Counted from the stretch's first letter, positions 44,260-52,846 are shown. The stretch is DNA of 64,000 bases from an uncultured Chloroflexota bacterium (GCA_902786265.1 CADACE010000012.1:33449-97448), one strand, 5' to 3'. Made by a program: numbers and translations. The notes: generated by a model from the sequence alone, not told the origin.

Positions 44260-45057
44260 ATGATGATTACCAGCCCTTCCAACCCCCGTGTGAAAGAGAT
44301 CCGCAAGCTTCGGGACCGCAAGGAACAGAAGCGGACGGGTCTGTTTTACATGGAAGGAACACGCATTATCGGTGAGGCTCTTGACAAAGGAGCCGAGATC
44401 GTCACACTGGTGGTCTGCCCGGAACTGCTGCGGACAGAGTACGGTCTGGAGTTATGGCATAAGGCACAAAACAGCGGGCTCGACATTCTGGAAGTGAGCC
44501 GCCCGGTATTTGAATCTCTGGCGGTCAAGGAAAATCCCCAGGGGTTGGCTGCCGCCGCGAAAGCGAAGTATTATTCGCTGGATGACCTGGATATCACCCA
44601 CGGCATCATCGTCGCACTGACGGAAATCGCTGATCCTGGGAATCTCGGCACCATCATCCGCACCGCGGACGCGGTAGACTGTCAGGGCGTCATCCTCATC
44701 GGTGACTGCACCAGTCCATATGACATCGGGTCGATCCGCGGCACCATGGGCGCCATTTTTTCCACGAAGATCATCCGCACCACACTTCCCGAATTTCTGG
44801 CATGGAAACAGCGGACCGGGCTGCAGCTGGTCGGGACTTCCGATAAATCCGCCACGGATTACGTAAATATCAGCTATGCGAATCCTGTGATTCTGCTGAT
44901 GGGCTCCGAACGGGCAGGGATGTCTCCGGAAGAGTTCGCCGCCTGTGACGTGATCGCCGCCATCCCCATGATGCGCTCCAGCGACTCCCTCAACCTCGCC
45001 GTTGCCACCGGCGTGATGCTTTATCAAATCTTCAACACACACAGGAAAGTATGCTGA
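44260..45057 (+). CDS. TrmH (SpoU)-family RNA 2'-O-methyltransferase
   Basis: 265 residues. An N-terminal substrate-binding domain (SNPRVKEIRKLRDRKEQKRTGLFYMEGTRII, 4-35 region) precedes the SPOUT knot with motif 2 ADPGNLGTIIRTADA near 127, motif 3-like LLMGSERAGMS near 210 and the SLNLAVATGVMLYQI end near 244. Close to the TsnR/RlmB-like 23S rRNA methyltransferases; the target nucleotide cannot be told. A second ATG lies one codon downstream. Confidence 0.9.
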   Translation: MMITSPSNPRVKEIRKLRDRKEQKRTGLFYMEGTRIIGEALDKGAEIVTLVVCPELLRTEYGLELWHKAQNSGLDILEVSRPVFESLAVKENPQGLAAAAKAKYYSLDDLDITHGIIVALTEIADPGNLGTIIRTADAVDCQGVILIGDCTSPYDIGSIRGTMGAIFSTKIIRTTLPEFLAWKQRTGLQLVGTSDKSATDYVNISYANPVILLMGSERAGMSPEEFAACDVIAAIPMMRSSDSLNLAVATGVMLYQIFNTHRKVC

Positions 45058-45121
45058 GTTCAGCGTTCAGCTGCGCATGACCGTCACCCTTGGTTGATAT
45101 ACAGTTATATCGGAGGAATAA

Positions 45122-45694
45122 ATGATTTCACGAATAGAAGGAATTGCTGCCGAAGTTGAAAATGACGGCGTTGTCATCATGGTCGGGGGATTGGGACTGA
45201 AGGTCTTCACCCCGCAGCCGCTGCTGAATGAAATCGAGACCGGGAAACCGATCACACTCCGCACCCATCTGATCGTGAAAGAAGATCTGCTGGCGCTTTA
45301 CGGGTTCAAAAGCGAGGATGAGCTGAATATGTTTGTTCTGCTGCTGGGCGTCAGCGGTGTCGGGCCGAAACTGGCGCTTTCCATCCTTTCCAACACCACC
45401 ACAGACGCGATCCGCAGGGCAGTCGTACAGGAACAGCCGGACTTTCTTGCCCGCATCCCGGGACTTGGGAAAAAGACCGCACAGAAGGTCGTGCTGCATC
45501 TGCAGGGCAAAATCACGGAGCCTGCCGGCGGCGGGATCGCCGACCTGCATAATTCTGACTACGAGGTCGTCGAAGCCCTCACCGCGCTGGGATACTCCAT
45601 CGTCCAGGCACAAACCGCTGTCCAGTCACTGCCGAAAAACACGCCGGATGATGTGGAGGAGAAACTCCGCCTCGCGCTGCAGTCTTTGGCGTAA
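45122..45694 (+). CDS. ruvA: Holliday junction branch migration protein RuvA
   Basis: Binds the four-way junction and loads RuvB. 190 residues with the OB-fold start MISRIEGIAAEVENDGVVIMVGGLGLKV (split: MISRIEGIA, VIMVGGLGLKV), two helix-hairpin-helix motifs (LLGVSGVGPKLAL near 74, IPGLGKKTAQKV near 109) and the small C-terminal domain (EALTALGYS near 152). TCGGAGGAATAA precedes the ATG. ruvB does not follow; a toxin-antitoxin pair does. Confidence 0.96.
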   Translation: MISRIEGIAAEVENDGVVIMVGGLGLKVFTPQPLLNEIETGKPITLRTHLIVKEDLLALYGFKSEDELNMFVLLLGVSGVGPKLALSILSNTTTDAIRRAVVQEQPDFLARIPGLGKKTAQKVVLHLQGKITEPAGGGIADLHNSDYEVVEALTALGYSIVQAQTAVQSLPKNTPDDVEEKLRLALQSLA

Positions 45695-45759
45695 AATTTT
45701 TCGAAATATATTGCATAATTTATTACTTTTTGATAAGATATTTACATAGAGGTGATATT

Positions 45760-46023
45760 ATGGCAATTATCAGTCCTGTTTCTGATCTGCGAAATTATAA
45801 CAAAATACTCGAACATGTAAGTGCCGGAACTCCCGTATATCTGACTGTCAACGGGAGAGGAAGATATACCATACGTGATATAGCGGATGATGAAGAATTT
45901 GAAAAGACAAAAGCTATGCTCCGCCTCATGTGTGAACTGAATGAAGGCAGACGATCCGGTGAAACAGAGGGGTACGTATCAGATGATGAAGTTCGGGCAT
46001 ATTTTCGGAACAAAAGGTCATGA
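45760..46023 (+). CDS. Phd/YefM-like antitoxin
   Basis: 87 residues. The N-terminal half (AIISPVSDLRNYNKILEHVSAGTPVYLTVNGRGRYTI, in segments) fits the Phd/YefM DNA-binding fold, and the C-terminal half is charged, as expected for toxin wrapping. ATG 45760 follows AGAGGTGAT; an in-frame ATG at 45730 adds ten residues without a ribosome binding site. It overlaps the toxin gene by 4 nt (ATGA). Such antitoxins repress their own promoter; here the upstream 65 nt are very AT-rich. Confidence 0.82.
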   Translation: MAIISPVSDLRNYNKILEHVSAGTPVYLTVNGRGRYTIRDIADDEEFEKTKAMLRLMCELNEGRRSGETEGYVSDDEVRAYFRNKRS

Positions 46024-46337
46024 AATACCGAATTGAATTTTCAAAAGCTGCAATTCGTGATTTGGACCGGGTATGGGCTGAAGTCTTTGAAGCATCGCAG
46101 AGTAATGATACGACAAGACAATATATTAATGATCTGCTCGATTATACGGAAAAAAGATCTGTTTTTCCGAAGGCCGGCGCCCTGCTTTATTATGAAACCA
46201 GTTTTACCGGGTATTTTTTCATCATTTTCAAGGCATATATCATTTTCTATCGTTTGGAAGAAGATAAAACGCTTATTGACAGAGTTCTTTTTGGAAAAAG
46301 CGATTATATCAGACATCTGAAAATAATTCAGAACTGA
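46020..46337 (+). CDS. RelE/ParE-family toxin
   Basis: 105 residues. Begins KYRIEFSKAAIRDLDRVWAEV, typical of RelE/ParE folds, and has the conserved second half with YFFIIFKAYIIFYRLEEDKTLIDRVLF. Whether it cleaves mRNA on the ribosome or poisons gyrase cannot be decided; the ParE-like end R..IIFY..... with VLFGKSDY slightly favours ParE. AT-rich compared with the neighbouring ruvA, consistent with acquisition. Translationally coupled to the antitoxin. Confidence 0.82.
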   Translation: MKYRIEFSKAAIRDLDRVWAEVFEASQSNDTTRQYINDLLDYTEKRSVFPKAGALLYYETSFTGYFFIIFKAYIIFYRLEEDKTLIDRVLFGKSDYIRHLKIIQN

Positions 46338-46353
46338 TTTTCAGAGATTTTTT

Positions 46354-46839
46354 ATGGCAATTGAAAAAGTAAAAGAATATTTCAAACAACTCGGGATCGA
46401 AGACCGTTTACAGGAATTCGAAGTCTCATCCGCGACAGTGGATCTGGCAGCAGCCGCTGTAGGCTGTGAGCCCTGCCGCATCGCCAAAACCCTTTCCTTC
46501 ATGACAGAAGAAGGTCCCATCCTGATTGTGGCAGCGGGTGACGCGAAGATCGACAACCCGAAATACAAAGCCCAATTTCACACCAAAGCGAAGATGCTGA
46601 CTCCGGACGAAGCTATTGAACTGGTCGGGCATGCGGTCGGCGGCGTCTGCCCCTTTGCGGTCAATGAAGGCGTAAAAGTCTATCTGGACGAATCCATGCG
46701 GCGTTTTGAAACCGTCTTTCCGGCAGCCGGTTCCGCAAACAGTGCCATTGAGCTGACATTACCGGAACTGGAAAAATACTCCAACGCGCAGGGCTGGATC
46801 GACGTCTGCAAAGGCTGGGATCAGTTGCCCGACCGATAA
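46354..46839 (+). CDS. YbaK/EbsC-family aminoacyl-tRNA deacylase
   Basis: 161 residues of the YbaK fold that clears mischarged tRNA such as Cys-tRNA(Pro). Visible: the catalytic-site Lys in CRIAKTLSFM (near 41-50), LIVAAGDAKIDNPKYK near 57, and the conserved GHAVGGVCPFAV near 94-105. It starts 16 nt after the toxin and overlaps the convergent small lipoprotein gene by 19 nt. Confidence 0.88.
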   Translation: MAIEKVKEYFKQLGIEDRLQEFEVSSATVDLAAAAVGCEPCRIAKTLSFMTEEGPILIVAAGDAKIDNPKYKAQFHTKAKMLTPDEAIELVGHAVGGVCPFAVNEGVKVYLDESMRRFETVFPAAGSANSAIELTLPELEKYSNAQGWIDVCKGWDQLPDR

Positions 46840-46985
46840 TCATTCAGATCCATCTGTGCGTCCAGCGCGCTGTAATCCGTGGAATCATAAGGTCCGTAAC
46901 CGGTCCGGACGGATGAACTGCATCCGCATAAAAGACTTGCGGCCATAAACAGACAAACCAGACTGCAAAGAAATCTGAGCTTCAT
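46821..46985 (-). CDS. Small 54-residue lipoprotein
   Basis: Begins MKLRFLCSLVCLF, continues MAASLLCGC and has a lipobox-like LLCGC (Cys near 20-22), so a mature peptide of about 33 residues rich in Ser/Tyr/Asp (TGYGPYDSTDYSALDAQMD). A near-perfect AGGAGGGTGAAT ribosome binding site precedes the ATG. It starts 18 nt after the DUF6273 lipoprotein stop, so the two likely form an operon. Its 3' end overlaps the ybaK-like gene on the other strand. No family recognised. Confidence 0.72.
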   Translation of the reverse strand: MKLRFLCSLVCLFMAASLLCGCSSSVRTGYGPYDSTDYSALDAQMDLNDYRSGN

Positions 46986-47003
46986 ATTCACCCTCCTGAG
47001 ATT

Positions 47004-47744
47004 CTACAGGTTCAGCCAAAATACAGGGCGCACCAAATCCGAAGGATCAAGAACAACGTGCCCCACATTTGAAACATAACCAACACTGAGGACGATCGCG
47101 GCCGAGCTGTTTTTGCTTCCCGGCGTGCGCAGCCACCACCAGGATTTGCCGTTCTCATCCACGTAAGCGCCTTTGGCCTTCGCATATTCCGTCGCCTCAC
47201 ACTGCCGGGCATCGTCATCGGAAAAATAAGAATTCGCTTCGTCAAAGCTGAGCAGGAAGATGCGGTCTTTGGTCGGGAAGCCTCCCATTGCACGGGAAAA
47301 TTGGTTGCCCTGATTATTGATTTTCACTTCCGCGATGCGGGCTTTTTCCGACGCACTGAAAGCCGTATCATAAAATTCCCCGTTCAGCCATGAACGCAGC
47401 GTACTCCGCAGCCAGGTCACATTGATATAGGTATTGTTATATACCTTCGCGTCAAGCCCGAATTTGCTGATGAGCAGCGCACGTCCGTTTTCGACAGAAA
47501 GCACCTGCCATTCAATCGGTTCAGCGCCATTACCCGGATCATTGTCCTGCTCGTAACTTCCGAAGGAAAGCGTTTCTCCGACTTTCAGTTGAACAGCATC
47601 CTCACTTATCCGGTTACCGGCGGAAGGATCCTGCGAACCGTTATTACAGCCGCAGATCATCGTTCCTGCCAGGATGATCCACAGAAGGAAAATATAAGTC
47701 TGATATACCTTTTTCAGAATCAGGCCGCTGACACCATCTGCCAT
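47004..47744 (-). CDS. DUF6273-domain lipoprotein
   Basis: 246 residues from ATG 47744. A hydrophobic segment with the lipobox TMICGC (Cys near 31-33) is followed by a DUF6273 domain: FGSYEQDNDPGNGAEPIEWQVL near 62-83, LRSTLRSWLNGEFYDTAF near 112, DRIFLLSFDEA near 160 and WWWLRTPGSK near 202. It resembles the secreted protein at 13125 across the whole domain. The frame is open to 47858, but the first 38 residues do not look like a signal region. Function unknown. Confidence 0.78.
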   Translation of the reverse strand: MADGVSGLILKKVYQTYIFLLWIILAGTMICGCNNGSQDPSAGNRISEDAVQLKVGETLSFGSYEQDNDPGNGAEPIEWQVLSVENGRALLISKFGLDAKVYNNTYINVTWLRSTLRSWLNGEFYDTAFSASEKARIAEVKINNQGNQFSRAMGGFPTKDRIFLLSFDEANSYFSDDDARQCEATEYAKAKGAYVDENGKSWWWLRTPGSKNSSAAIVLSVGYVSNVGHVVLDPSDLVRPVFWLNL

Positions 47745-47894
47745 CCGTACAGACCCGATCCAGGTATGAAAAAAGAGCCGGTTTCCCCGGCATAATTCAG
47801 ACCGAAAAGGACCGTCTCCTTTATCTCTTTCTTCATTCATTACATTACTGCACTTCATACAATTCGGGAAACGCTGAATAATTCCGTTATAAAC

Positions 47895-47928
47895 AGGGGA
47901 CAGTCCCGCTGAAGCGAAACCGTCCCCT
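47895..47928. repeat. GGGGAC palindrome
   Basis: AGGGGAC (47895-47901) with GTCCCCT (47922-47928) enclosing CGC-TGAA-GCG. Close to the element at 56849-56889 in both arms and inner stem. It lies just past livF and could also act as a transcript 3' end. Confidence 0.7.
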
Positions 47929-47941
47929 TAAATCAGCACTC

Positions 47942-48694
47942 TTAGAAGTAATATTCCCCTTCTTTGGGCGGTTCTTCTTCGCGTTCACCACCGAGGTAAG
48001 CCCGCTTGATGACCGGCGAAGCCAGCAGCTCGGCACCTGTGCCCTCAGCGACGATTTTCCCCGTTTCCAGTACATAACCGCGGTCCGCGATGGAAAGGGC
48101 TGCCTGTGCGTTCTGTTCCACCAGCAGAATGGTCGTGCCTTCCTTGTGGAGGGACTTGATGATGTCAAAGATCTGTTCCACCAAAATCGGCGCAAGGCCC
48201 ATGGAGGGTTCATCCATCATCATCAGCTTCGGCTTGGACATCAGCGCCCGGCCCATCGCCAGCATCTGCTGTTCACCGCCGGAAAGCGTCCCGCCGATCT
48301 GATTACGGCGTTCTTTAAGGCGCGGGAAGAGTTCAAAGACACGTTCCTTTTCCTGGTCCATGTTAATATCCTTCACCGTGAAAGCGCCCATTTCCAGATT
48401 TTCCTCCACCGTCATCTGCAGGAAGATGCGGCGGCCTTCCGGACACATGGCAAGACCATGTTCCACCACCTTGTGAGGAGGAATGTGGTCGATCGGCTTA
48501 TCCTGAAGGGTGATCGAACCCGTGCGGCTGCGCAGCAGGCCGGAGATCGTATTCAGTGTAGTCGATTTGCCCGCGCCGTTTGCGCCGATCAGGGTAACGA
48601 TCTCGCCCTCTTCCACATGGAAGGAGATGCCTTTAATAGCATGAATAGAGCCGTAATAAACATTGATGTCTTCGACTTTCAGGATCGTGCTCAT
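47942..48694 (-). CDS. livF: Branched-chain amino acid ABC transporter ATP-binding protein LivF
   Basis: 250 residues. Walker A GANGAGKST at 37-45, signature LSGGEQQM near 136, Walker B with DEPSMGLAP (residues near 160-168). MGLAP after Walker B is typical of LivF rather than LivG. It overlaps livG by 4 nt (ATGA) and is last in the operon. Confidence 0.94.
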   Translation of the reverse strand: MSTILKVEDINVYYGSIHAIKGISFHVEEGEIVTLIGANGAGKSTTLNTISGLLRSRTGSITLQDKPIDHIPPHKVVEHGLAMCPEGRRIFLQMTVEENLEMGAFTVKDINMDQEKERVFELFPRLKERRNQIGGTLSGGEQQMLAMGRALMSKPKLMMMDEPSMGLAPILVEQIFDIIKSLHKEGTTILLVEQNAQAALSIADRGYVLETGKIVAEGTGAELLASPVIKRAYLGGEREEEPPKEGEYYF

Positions 48695-49638
48695 TTTTTC
48701 TTTCCTCCCTTGCGTGTTTCTTTCGTGTTTTCCGGGGCAGAACCTTCTGATTTTTCCTCCGCGGCAGCGTCAACGGCAGCCTGGCTTTCCCCCTCATTTG
48801 TATGAGATTTGCCTAGATATGCCTCAATGACAGTCGGATTCTTCTGGATCTCGGCCGGACTGCCCTTGGCGATGATCCTGCCGAAATTCAATACACAAAG
48901 CCCTTCGCATACATTCATGACCAGGTTCATATCATGCTCGATCAGGACCACCGCGATCTGGAAGGTATCGCGGATCTTGCGGATGTTCGCCATCAGGTCC
49001 GCGGTTTCCGAAGGGTTCATCCCCGCAGCCGGTTCATCCAGCAGCAGGACCTTCGGATCCGTCGCCAGGGCGCGGACGATCTCCACACGGCGCTGGGCAC
49101 CGTACGGCAGGGAACCCGCACGATGGGAAGCCACATTTTCCATATCAAAGATATGGAGCAGATCCAGAGCTCTCTGATGCGCCTTTTTCTCTTCCCTGAA
49201 AAATGAAGGAAGACGAATGAGTCCGTCAAACAGCCCGTATTTCATGGAGTTATCCATGGCGACCATGATGTTTTCCTCCACAGTCAGGTTGTTGAACAGG
49301 CGGATATTCTGGAAAGTTCTGCCGATACCGGCTTTACTCACCTGCGCGGTGGACATCCCGTGGGTATCCATCCCGTTGAGCAGGATCGTTCCGGTCGTCG
49401 GCTGGTATACATTGGTAAGCAGGTTAAAGACCGTGGTCTTCCCCGCGCCGTTCGGGCCGATCAGGCCGGCAATTTCCGTCCGACCGATCGTCAGGTTGAA
49501 GTTTTCCACCGCGTGCAGGCCGCCAAAAGTGATTCCCAGGTTCTTGCATTCCAGCGCGGGCATATCATTGATGTCGCGCTCCGGAATAACCGCGTTTGAA
49601 GGAACAGGTACCAGGTTGCTTCCATCTTTTTTATACAT
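48691..49638 (-). CDS. livG: Branched-chain amino acid ABC transporter ATP-binding protein LivG
   Basis: 315 residues from ATG 49638, chosen because AGGAGGAACGG lies just before it and the livM stop overlaps the spacing. Walker A GPNGAGKTT at 61-69; YQPTTGTILLNG, GRTFQNIRLF near 106 and DEPAAGMNPSE (Walker B end) are typical of LivG. A ~35-residue Ala/Glu/Lys tail (QAAVDAAAEEK, GGKKK) extends past the usual end. Confidence 0.94.
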   Translation of the reverse strand: MYKKDGSNLVPVPSNAVIPERDINDMPALECKNLGITFGGLHAVENFNLTIGRTEIAGLIGPNGAGKTTVFNLLTNVYQPTTGTILLNGMDTHGMSTAQVSKAGIGRTFQNIRLFNNLTVEENIMVAMDNSMKYGLFDGLIRLPSFFREEKKAHQRALDLLHIFDMENVASHRAGSLPYGAQRRVEIVRALATDPKVLLLDEPAAGMNPSETADLMANIRKIRDTFQIAVVLIEHDMNLVMNVCEGLCVLNFGRIIAKGSPAEIQKNPTVIEAYLGKSHTNEGESQAAVDAAAEEKSEGSAPENTKETRKGGKKK

Positions 49639-49639
49639 A

Positions 49640-50686
49640 TTACCGTTCCTCCTCTTCTTTGTTTCCGCCAAGCCTGGCTTTGAGCCTGTCGATCATGATC
49701 TTTGTACTCGAAGCATTGGTCGCAAGCATGACAACGATCAGTACGATCGCGTAAACCAGCATACGATAGGTCGCAAAACTGCGCAGCGCTTCCGGCAGAA
49801 TGGTGAGCAGGGTCGCGGAGATAATGGAACCGGTGATGTTCCCCAGACCGCCCAGCACTACAAGAACCAGGATCAGGATCGATGTGTTGAAGTCAAACTT
49901 GTTGGCCGTGATAGTCGAATAATTCTGCGCGAACAATGCGCCCGCGGCACCGGCCATAGCGGCCGAGATCACGAACGCGGTCATCTTATATTTTGTCACA
50001 TCCACGCCGACAGATTCCGCGGCAATGCGGTTGTCACGGATCGCCATGATGGCGCGTCCGTAACGGCTTTCTACCAGATGGTAGACAATGAACAGCGTCA
50101 GGATGATCAGGATAAAACCGGCAGTGAAAGTCGATATCTTCTTGATTTTCGAAATACCCATGGCACCCTGGATCAGCATGCGTCCGCCTTCCTCCAGCTT
50201 AATACCCTTTTCACTGAGAAGCTGGAAATGCAGACCATATTTGTCAAATCCGAGGTAGAGGTTGTTGAAGATAGATTTGATGATCTCACCGAATGCCAGT
50301 GTCACGATAGCCAGATAGTCGCCCTTCAGACGCAGCACCGGGATACCGATCAGGAAGCCGGCGATCCCGCCGAAAATAGCGCCGATCACCATGGAAATTC
50401 CCAGCCGCAGTCCGGTATTCGGAACAGATTCCAGCATCATCAGCGCCGCGCAGGTACCGGTGAAAGCGCCCATGCTCATGAACCCCGCATGCCCCAGGCT
50501 CAGTTCACCGAGGATACCGACGGTCAGGTTCAGGGAAATCGCCATCACGATATAAGCACTGATCGGTACCAGCATACCCTGCATGGAGCGGGTGATTTTA
50601 CCGGTAGAGATCAGCACCATCATGATCGCATACGCCGCGATAACCAGTGCAAAGGATACGTATTTATTCGTGTTTTTTCGCTTCAT
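49640..50686 (-). CDS. livM: Branched-chain amino acid ABC transporter permease LivM
   Basis: 348 residues with about ten membrane helices. The family block LGELSLGHAGFMSMGAFTG near 59-77 and GIPVLRLKGDYLAIVTLAFGEI near 113-134 (in parts) mark LivM, as does GGLGNITGSIISA near 279. AAAGGAGGAAAGT precedes the ATG, 11 nt after livH. Confidence 0.95.
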   Translation of the reverse strand: MKRKNTNKYVSFALVIAAYAIMMVLISTGKITRSMQGMLVPISAYIVMAISLNLTVGILGELSLGHAGFMSMGAFTGTCAALMMLESVPNTGLRLGISMVIGAIFGGIAGFLIGIPVLRLKGDYLAIVTLAFGEIIKSIFNNLYLGFDKYGLHFQLLSEKGIKLEEGGRMLIQGAMGISKIKKISTFTAGFILIILTLFIVYHLVESRYGRAIMAIRDNRIAAESVGVDVTKYKMTAFVISAAMAGAAGALFAQNYSTITANKFDFNTSILILVLVVLGGLGNITGSIISATLLTILPEALRSFATYRMLVYAIVLIVVMLATNASSTKIMIDRLKARLGGNKEEEER

Positions 50687-50697
50687 ACTTTCCTCCT

Positions 50698-51573
50698 TTA
50701 CACTTTTTCATTGATGACCTTACCCAGCAGGCCGGCAGGGCGGACCAGCAGGACGATGATCAAAACGGAGAACACGACCGCATCGGAAAGCTGCGTGGAG
50801 ATGTAAGCCTTCGCGAAGGTCTCAATGACACCCAGCAGCAGCCCGCCCAGGAACGCGCCTGGGATGGATCCGATACCGCCGAAGACCGCAGCCGTAAAGG
50901 CTTTGATACCCGGCATGGAACCGGTGGTTGGGACCAGCGTCGGATAAGCTGAGCAGAGCAGCACACCGGCGATGGCAGCCAGACCGGAGCCGATGGCAAA
51001 GGTCATGGAAATGGTACCGTTGACGTCGATACCCATCAGCTGGGCAGCGCCTTTGTCTTCGGAACACGCCCGCATGGCTTTCCCCATCTTGGTGTTGCCG
51101 GTGAACCAGGTGAGCGCGAACATGATCACCAGACAAATCGCGACCGTCAAAAGGGTCACATGGGAGATGGTGAGTTCGCCCAGCTGGATCTTACCGTTGC
51201 CGATTATGGACGGGAAAACTTTCGGAGATGAAGACCACAGGAGCAGCGCTGCGTTCTGCAGAAAATAGCTGACACCAATGGCAGTGATCAGAACTGCCAG
51301 GGAAGGAGCCTGCCGCAGCGGTTTGTAAGCGGTACGTTCAATGACCATACCGAGAACCGTGCAGACGACCATAGCCAGGAGCACGCCCACGACCGGCGGC
51401 AGATTGTAACGCATCATCGCAAAGAAACAGATGTAACTTCCCACCATAATGACGTCACCATGGGCGAAGTTCAGCATTTTAGCGATCCCGTACACCATGG
51501 TATAGCCCAACGCGATGATCGCGTAGATGCTGCCAAGGCTCAGACCGCTGATCAGAAAACTCAAAAATCGCAT
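50698..51573 (-). CDS. livH: Branched-chain amino acid ABC transporter permease LivH
   Basis: 291 residues with about eight membrane helices. Begins with GLSLGSIYAIIALGYTMVYGI and has KMLNFAHGDVIMVGSYI near 32, both LivH marks, and the EAA-like loop RACSEDKGAAQLMGID near 169. GGAGGTGAATTA precedes the ATG. The 120-nt gap to livK holds two strong hairpins. Confidence 0.95.
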   Translation of the reverse strand: MRFLSFLISGLSLGSIYAIIALGYTMVYGIAKMLNFAHGDVIMVGSYICFFAMMRYNLPPVVGVLLAMVVCTVLGMVIERTAYKPLRQAPSLAVLITAIGVSYFLQNAALLLWSSSPKVFPSIIGNGKIQLGELTISHVTLLTVAICLVIMFALTWFTGNTKMGKAMRACSEDKGAAQLMGIDVNGTISMTFAIGSGLAAIAGVLLCSAYPTLVPTTGSMPGIKAFTAAVFGGIGSIPGAFLGGLLLGVIETFAKAYISTQLSDAVVFSVLIIVLLVRPAGLLGKVINEKV

Positions 51574-51594
51574 ATTAATTCACCTCCGTAAAGT

Positions 51595-51672
51595 TTCTCC
51601 GATAACAGCCATTGCCCGGAAAGAGACCTTCCGGGCAATGGCTGTTATCGGAGAAGAGGGGCAAGCCCCTCT
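51595..51672 (-). promoter_or_regulatory. Intercistronic 27-bp hairpin plus second hairpin between livK and livH
   Basis: A perfect 27-bp stem (51595-51621 with 51629-51655) with a 7-nt loop, and next to it AGAGGGGC-AA-GCCCCTCT (about 51654-51672). On the minus strand the order is livK, small hairpin, large hairpin, livH. This is the place where a partial terminator or 3'-end stabiliser would raise livK over the membrane subunits. No T run follows the large stem (it is followed by AACTTTACGG), so stabiliser is more likely than full terminator. Confidence 0.7.
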
Positions 51673-51693
51673 TACTCCGAAAAAATTCAGTAA

Positions 51694-52824
51694 TTAGTCA
51701 AGACCAACGTAGGCGCCGTCTTTAATGATCATACCCTTCGGGTCCTTGTTCACTGCACCGTTGGACCAGGTCATGTTTTCACCGGTCACACCGTTGAAGG
51801 TGAAGGTTTCGAAGGTGGCGATCAGGGCATCGTTGATTTCTTCAGCGCTCATATCAGCGGTGACGCCGGCAGCTTCGCAGGCTTCAGCCAGAGCATAAGC
51901 AACATCGTAACCATCGGCAGCGAACTGGTTCGGGATCTCACCGAAACGTTCCTGATATTTCGCAACGAAGGCAGCGGTCTTTTCATCAGTGGAGTCAGCG
52001 TTGAACGGGGTCAGCAGAATGACGCCTTCAGCCAGGGAAGCATCGAAGCCTTCCATGGTCAGAATGCCGTCCATACCATCGACACCGAAGAAGATCGGAG
52101 CGTAGCCGGCAGCATTGGCCTGGGCAAGGATCAGGGAAGCCGGAGTGTAGTACATCGGCAGGAAGACCAGTTCGGCACCCTTTTCCTGAGCGTCGGAAAT
52201 CTGGACGGTGAAGTCGGTATCGTTGCCATCAGCAAAGGTGGTGTCGGAAACAACTTCCAGACCCAGTTCAGCGGCTTCGGCCATGAATGTGTCATAAATA
52301 CCCTTGGAATAAACATCATCATTCTTCCAGATCACGGCAACCTTCTTGGCCAGATTCTTGTTGACGATGTAGGCAGCGGAAGCGGAACCCTGGTTCGGGT
52401 CGGTGAAGCACATCTGCAGAACATTGTCTTTGCCATCGATAACAGCAACGGAAGAGGCAGACGGGGTCATACCGAAAACACGTTCTTCCATGTTCAGTTC
52501 GGAGGTAGCTTCCGCCGGTTTGGAGGTGACGGAGCTCATGGAAACCTGCATACCCCAGTCGAGGAGGGCATTGAAAGCGTTGACAGCCTTTTCAGCATCG
52601 TGAGCATCATCTTCGTACTTCAGTTCGAACTGCATACCGCCCTTTGCATTGATTTCTTCAACAGCGATTTCAGCACCGTTCTTCACAGCATTACCATAAA
52701 TGGCAGCGCCGCCGGTCAGAGGGCCGGTACCACCGATTTTGATCGCATCCTGCGCAAAAACGCCGGAAACGCAGACAGCCATCATCAGGACAGCCAAAAC
52801 AACAGAGAAAATTTTCTTATTCAT
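51694..52824 (-). CDS. livK: Branched-chain amino acid ABC transporter substrate-binding protein LivK
   Basis: 376 residues. Signal peptide 1-24 (CVSGVFA before QDAIKIG), then a type I periplasmic-binding fold (Peripla_BP_6) with IGGTGPLTGGAAIYGNAVKNGAEIAVEEIN (in parts) and KVAVIWKNDDVYSKGI near 167. No lipobox is present, so in a cell without outer membrane its retention is unclear. First gene of the operon. The leader contains an unusual hairpin carrying the ribosome binding site in its loop. Confidence 0.94.
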   Translation of the reverse strand: MNKKIFSVVLAVLMMAVCVSGVFAQDAIKIGGTGPLTGGAAIYGNAVKNGAEIAVEEINAKGGMQFELKYEDDAHDAEKAVNAFNALLDWGMQVSMSSVTSKPAEATSELNMEERVFGMTPSASSVAVIDGKDNVLQMCFTDPNQGSASAAYIVNKNLAKKVAVIWKNDDVYSKGIYDTFMAEAAELGLEVVSDTTFADGNDTDFTVQISDAQEKGAELVFLPMYYTPASLILAQANAAGYAPIFFGVDGMDGILTMEGFDASLAEGVILLTPFNADSTDEKTAAFVAKYQERFGEIPNQFAADGYDVAYALAEACEAAGVTADMSAEEINDALIATFETFTFNGVTGENMTWSNGAVNKDPKGMIIKDGAYVGLD

Positions 52825-52846
52825 TATAAAAACTCCTTTTTATAAT
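52823..52846 (-). promoter_or_regulatory. A/U stem with the livK ribosome binding site in its loop
   Basis: A perfect 10-bp inverted repeat, ATTATAAAAA (52823-52832) and TTTTTATAAT (52837-52846), encloses CTCC, i.e. GGAG on the mRNA. The downstream arm includes the first bases of the livK ATG. The Shine-Dalgarno core would be shown in a tetraloop and the start codon half hidden. Confidence 0.5.

Noticed and set aside
49217..50806. 529-codon plus-strand frame opposite livG/livM
   Set aside because: Antisense to two certain transporter genes; protein is Gln/Arg/His-rich and has no family features.
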